Of a stretch of 9,353 bases of DNA, positions 7,185 to 9,353 are shown piece after piece. The stretch covers positions 1 to 9,353 of the forward strand of contig JALNVI010000086.1 in assembly GCA_023231425.1 (NCBI GenBank), in the 5' to 3' direction. Within the stretch, counting starts at the first letter, position 1, and each line of letters begins with the position of its first letter. This DNA comes from Desulforhopalus sp. (GTDB lineage: Bacteria > Desulfobacterota > Desulfobulbia > Desulfobulbales > Desulfocapsaceae). The translations under genes were made by a program, and so were the position numbers. The notes under the pieces are model-generated. The model was not told the DNA's origin. It did not search any database and saw only the letters and a program-made list of their open reading frames with translations.

Positions 7185-7219
7185 AAAAAAACGGACTGAA
7201 ATAAAAGATTCCAGCCCGT
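7185..7219 (-). terminator. Rho-independent terminator of ribB
   Basis: On the minus strand a 12-bp stem (7208-7219 with 7191-7202, including two G-U pairs) encloses a 5-nt loop. It is followed by seven U residues (7191-7185). It lies about 33 nt past the ribB stop codon. Confidence 0.9.
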
Positions 7220-7251
7220 TACACAGGGAGATCAGAATTGAGGGTTTTTTT

Positions 7252-7878
7252 TTACATCGCTTTCCGGTATTTCACCAGATCGGCAACCTGAAGAATAGGC
7301 ATGTTGTACTTATCGGCAACAGCAACAAGCTGCTCCCCCCGCATCATGGTCCCGTCGTCATTCATCAATTCACAGAGAACACCACAGGGCGCAAGCCCGG
7401 CAAGACGCATGAGATCCACCGTGGCCTCGGTATGTCCGCCCCGCTCCAGAACTCCGCCACTGCGGGCGCAGAGGGGGAAAACATGGCCGGGCCGATTCAA
7501 ATCGGCAGGGGTGGCACCTTCGGCAACAGCGGTACGAATGGTAGTGGTACGATCCTTCGCTGACACGCCGGTGGTTACACCTTTAACTGCCTCAATGGTG
7601 ACAGCGAAGGCGGTCCTGTTGACACAGGTGTTTTTCTCCACCATCTGTGGCAGATCCAGCGCCATCATGCGGTCCTCTGTCATACAGAGACAGACGATAC
7701 CGCTGCAGCGGCGAATGAGCAGCGCCATCTGTTCTTCCGTGAGACTTTCGGCGGCAAAGATGAGATCACCCTCGTTCTCCCGATTCTCATCATCAACGAC
7801 AATTACACCGCGCCCTGCGGCGACGGCATCTATTCCTTTTTGAACTCGTTCCTGATAACTGTCTTCAAATAACTGCAT
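7252..7878 (-). CDS. ribB: 3,4-dihydroxy-2-butanone 4-phosphate synthase RibB
   Basis: This 208-residue cytosolic enzyme converts ribulose 5-phosphate to 3,4-dihydroxy-2-butanone 4-phosphate plus formate, the non-GTP branch of riboflavin synthesis. Recognisable family motifs are DDENRENEGDLIF (29-41), SGIVCLC (59-65), GVTTGVSAKDRTTT (100-113), RPGHVFPL (129-136), GGHTEA (147-152) and CELMNDDGTM (169-178). Expected catalytic and Mg-binding residues are present: Arg33, Glu34, Asp38, His149 and Glu170. It is the single-domain RibB form without a fused RibA. The ATG at 7878 has AGGAGG (7884-7889) 5 nt upstream and matches the usual N-terminus. An in-frame ATG at 8001 lies inside the FMN riboswitch and is rejected. 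The gene is monocistronic here, with its own leader riboswitch and terminator. Confidence 0.96.
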   Translation of the reverse strand: MQLFEDSYQERVQKGIDAVAAGRGVIVVDDENRENEGDLIFAAESLTEEQMALLIRRCSGIVCLCMTEDRMMALDLPQMVEKNTCVNRTAFAVTIEAVKGVTTGVSAKDRTTTIRTAVAEGATPADLNRPGHVFPLCARSGGVLERGGHTEATVDLMRLAGLAPCGVLCELMNDDGTMMRGEQLVAVADKYNMPILQVADLVKYRKAM

Positions 7879-7905
7879 AACTTCCTCCTGCAGAAAAATT
7901 GGCAT

Positions 7906-7915
7906 GAGAGCCCGC
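7906..7915 (-). promoter_or_regulatory. Candidate switching segment of the ribB riboswitch
   Basis: On the minus strand GCGGGCTCTC, between the aptamer and the ribB ribosome binding site, is the exact complement of GAGAGCCCGC at 8015-8024 inside the conserved aptamer. Pairing of the two would disrupt the FMN-binding fold. This suggests the alternative (ligand-free) structure of the switch. The pairing is seen directly; its role is inferred. Confidence 0.65.
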
Positions 7916-7935
7916 ACAGTTTCCTGCGCCGGCAC

Positions 7936-8087
7936 TTTCTTCCATCCGGACTGTGACCGTCGGCTCTGGACTGGTACCAGATCGGCGATTTCCCATTCCA
8001 TGGCAAAATCGTTCGCGGGCTCTCCTTTTAAAAAACAGGAATACCGCCGGTGAGGAATTTCACCTCGCCCTGAAAAGACGGCGCAGA
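7936..8087 (-). promoter_or_regulatory. FMN riboswitch (RFN element) in the ribB leader
   Basis: The minus strand carries the conserved RFN blocks in the right order: AGGGCGAGGTGAAATTCCTC, then ACCGGCGGTA (8042-8071), GAGAGCCCGCGAAC, CCAGTCCAGAGCCGACGGTC, and AGTCCGGATGGAAGA near 7938-7954. They match the E. coli ribB leader as I recall it. A short P1 stem (CTTTT with GAAAG) closes the element; the outer boundary near 8087 is approximate. Known RFN elements bind FMN and switch off riboflavin genes. No terminator lies between aptamer and start codon, so control is probably of translation initiation. The element starts about 60 nt upstream of the ribB ATG. Confidence 0.95.
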
Positions 8088-8111
8088 CGCGCTGCCTTCT
8101 GCCTCAATTTT

Positions 8112-8132
8112 TCACACTGCGACCCTGTGTGA
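8112..8132. repeat. Short inverted repeat before the FMN aptamer
   Basis: TCACAC (8112-8117) and GTGTGA (8127-8132) form a 6-bp inverted repeat with a 9-nt spacer, just upstream of the aptamer. It could be a leader hairpin or a protein-binding site. A TATAGT hexamer on the minus strand (8143-8148) might be the ribB -10 box, but I see no matching -35. Confidence 0.45.
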
Positions 8133-8150
8133 TCGGACAGAGACTATACC

Positions 8151-8199
8151 ACCTGACTGAAAGAGGGGGGTAAAAAAAATTCATAAATTCCAGTCAGGT
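8151..8199. repeat. 9-bp inverted repeat upstream of ribB
   Basis: ACCTGACTG (8151-8159) and CAGTCAGGT (8191-8199) are perfect reverse complements separated by 31 nt that include G6 and A8 tracts. The repeat sits just upstream of a possible -10 hexamer for ribB. It may be a regulator-binding site or a hairpin; no family is recognised. The remaining 8200-8271 stretch shows no gene. Confidence 0.6.
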
Positions 8200-8271
8200 A
8201 CATTCACACCACCTGCATCACAACCCCGTTCATCTAAACTTTTTTCACATTATTTTCGTAACTTCTCAAAA

Positions 8272-8604
8272 CCCCGTGGAAAACAAAAAAACATTTAAGA
8301 ACAAAAAGGTAATCGAAATTAAAACGGGAAGGACGGAAAAGGGGGGGCAGGAGAAAGGAGACGGGAGAAAGGGAAAGGCAAAAGACGACAAAGACCGGAT
8401 GGCCAGCGAAGCACATAAAAACGCGAAAGTTTCCATATATAAAATGCCATTTTTTCGCATGGTTAGAGTATTTTTTCGTTGGCAAAAAATCTTTTCGTTG
8501 GTCCATCTTTTACGAGGGGACCTTGAAACAGTCTCATCTCACAACGAACGTCATCGAGTTTTGTTGCTCTGCTTTTTCCCTTTTTTGTCTTTGTCTTTTT
8601 CTAT
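8272..8604. repeat. Composite intergenic repeat, copy C (inverted relative to A and B)
   Basis: This copy lies between the ribB leader and the rubrerythrin terminator, in the opposite orientation to copies A and B. It starts with CCGTGG (8274-8279), the complement of the CCACGG end of A and B. It continues with purine heptads (about 8345-8380), an AT-rich TATATAAAATGCC (about 8436-8448) and the conserved core (about 8476-8580). The core is roughly 88% identical to copy A. It is the most diverged copy, and the inner 9-nt-unit arms are degenerate. Confidence 0.88.
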
Positions 8605-8621
8605 AACATTTTGAGAAACAC

Positions 8622-8660
8622 AAAATCCCCACCTGAAAGAATCAGGACGGGGATTTTTTT
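8622..8660. terminator. Bidirectional rho-independent terminator after rubrerythrin
   Basis: AAAATCCCC (8622-8630) pairs with GGGGATTTT (8649-8657). An upper stem CCTGA/TCAGG (8632-8636 with 8642-8646) adds to it, with a 5-nt loop. T7 (8654-8660) on the plus side and A4 (8622-8625) on the minus side let it work both ways. It lies about 35 nt past the rubrerythrin stop and would end that minus-strand transcript. Confidence 0.88.
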
Positions 8661-8695
8661 ACTTACTTCACAGATGCTGCTGTATTACGCCATTC

Positions 8696-9196
8696 TCACG
8701 CGAGGGTAATGAAAGCCTTCTTCGCTGCGCCACAGACAGGACATTTATCCGGAGCTTCACCGAACTCAATGTAACCGCAGATCGGGCAGAGGTAAAAGTC
8801 GCTCACATCAAGATCTTTCCCGGCTTTGACAGCTTCAAGAGCTTTGGTGTAGAGCTGAGCATGGACCTTCTCAGCAGTTTCAGCGAATCTGAACATCGTC
8901 TGCGCTTTATGACCTTCCACTTCAGCCTGTTTGGTCATCGGGGGATACATATCTTCAAATTCATAAGTCTCACCGCCGATAGCAGCAGCAAGATTGTCGA
9001 TGGTAGATTTAACCTGCTCAAGAGCCTTGAAGTGACCAGCGGCGTGAATACGCTCGGCTTCAGCAGTGGTACGGAACAGTTTTGCCACATTGGTAAAACC
9101 TTCCTTATCTGCTTTTTCAGCAAAAGAACGATATTTTTGGTTGGCCTGGCTCTCACCGGCAAATGCGGTACTCAGATTTTCAGTTGTTGTAGGCAT
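8696..9196 (-). CDS. Rubrerythrin
   Basis: This 166-residue non-haem iron protein is expected to reduce hydrogen peroxide in the cytoplasm of anaerobes, with electrons delivered through its rubredoxin domain. The N-terminal ferritin-like four-helix domain shows Glu15 (AGESQA), Glu48-x-x-His51 (EAERIH) and Glu109-x-x-His112 (EKVH) as likely diiron ligands. The C-terminal rubredoxin-like domain has Cys137, Cys140, Cys152 and Cys155 (CPICG...CPVCG). The length is at the short end of the family. The ATG at 9196 has AAGGAG (9204-9209) 7 nt upstream; an earlier in-frame start at 9220 has no such site and is rejected. It appears monocistronic, with its own terminator. No PerR-type box is recognised upstream. 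Confidence 0.95.
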   Translation of the reverse strand: MPTTTENLSTAFAGESQANQKYRSFAEKADKEGFTNVAKLFRTTAEAERIHAAGHFKALEQVKSTIDNLAAAIGGETYEFEDMYPPMTKQAEVEGHKAQTMFRFAETAEKVHAQLYTKALEAVKAGKDLDVSDFYLCPICGYIEFGEAPDKCPVCGAAKKAFITLA

Positions 9197-9241
9197 AATG
9201 AAGCTCCTTGTGGAGGGCAAACCTCCGTTGAGGTGAAAAGG

Positions 9242-9306
9242 ACTCTTCCCTTCGCGAACGGTGGGGAAAGAGTAACCGATATCCGGTTGTTTCTTTTTTT
9301 TATATA
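9242..9306 (-). promoter_or_regulatory. Rubrerythrin leader: hairpin, palindrome and possible -10 box
   Basis: Three elements lie upstream of the rubrerythrin ribosome binding site. ACTCTTCCC (9242-9250) pairs with GGGAAAGAGT (9264-9273) with one bulge, a likely leader hairpin with TTCGCGAA in its loop. AACCG/CGGTT (9274-9278 and 9284-9288) forms a 15-nt imperfect palindrome. TATATA (9301-9306) could be the minus-strand -10 box, but no good -35 is visible. The palindrome would lie just downstream of such a promoter, a plausible operator position. No known regulator consensus is recognised. Confidence 0.35.
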
Positions 9307-9353
9307 CTCCATGTCCCGCAGAAACAGCATCTGCAGAGTGGAACGAGGAACAA

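Noticed and set aside
7879..8001. N-terminal extension of RibB
   Set aside because: The extension is translated riboswitch sequence; the ATG at 7878 has AGGAGG and the usual N-terminus.
1861..8604. CRISPR array
   Set aside because: Repeats are long, few, unevenly spaced and in both orientations, with no unit/spacer pattern and no cas genes.

Overview
The window looks like a moderately GC-rich (about 50-55%) chromosomal segment of an anaerobic or microaerophilic Gram-negative bacterium. A Desulfuromonas/Pelobacter/Geobacter-like deltaproteobacterium is my best guess. The reasons are a FAD-less molybdenum hydroxylase of the Desulfovibrio Mop type, a rubrerythrin, a DsrC/TusE-family protein, a yhdT-panF pair, and intergenic repeats built from short ACGCGAAGR and GGGAGAC units. 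The lineage is an inference from gene content; there is no rRNA or other marker in the window.

Layout. Positions 65-1830 (+) hold a two-gene operon: a small DUF997/YhdT membrane protein overlapping panF, the sodium/pantothenate symporter. Everything else is on the minus strand. From right to left these are rubrerythrin (9196-8696), ribB under an FMN riboswitch (7878-7252, leader up to about 8090), a molybdenum hydroxylase of the aldehyde oxidoreductase/xanthine dehydrogenase family (6958-4292) with a DsrC/TusE-like gene 6 nt behind it (4285-3932), and a NifS/SufS-like cysteine desulfurase (3401-2247). Clear hairpin-plus-U-tract terminators follow rubrerythrin, ribB and the DsrC-like gene. No terminator is evident after panF or after the desulfurase.

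The large intergenic spaces are mostly filled by three copies of one composite repeat of about 330-430 bp: copy A 1861-2230, copy B 3440-3868, and copy C 8272-8604, which is inverted. A and B are direct repeats that bracket the cysteine desulfurase gene. They share a 59-nt identical run. Each copy has a conserved core of about 120 bp, an AT-rich TATATAAAA box, purine-rich heptad tracts towards the ends and a terminal CCACGG. B also carries an inner inverted repeat made of 9-nt units.

How the genes may work together. ribB supplies the butanone-phosphate branch of riboflavin synthesis and appears to be shut off by FMN. Rubrerythrin is a peroxide-defence protein. PanF imports pantothenate for CoA synthesis. 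The most provocative grouping is molybdenum hydroxylase, single-cysteine DsrC-like carrier and cysteine desulfurase. Enzymes of this hydroxylase family need a terminal sulfido ligand on Mo, and a sulfur donor plus a sulfur carrier next to the enzyme could form a dedicated cofactor-sulfuration relay. That is a hypothesis from gene order only.
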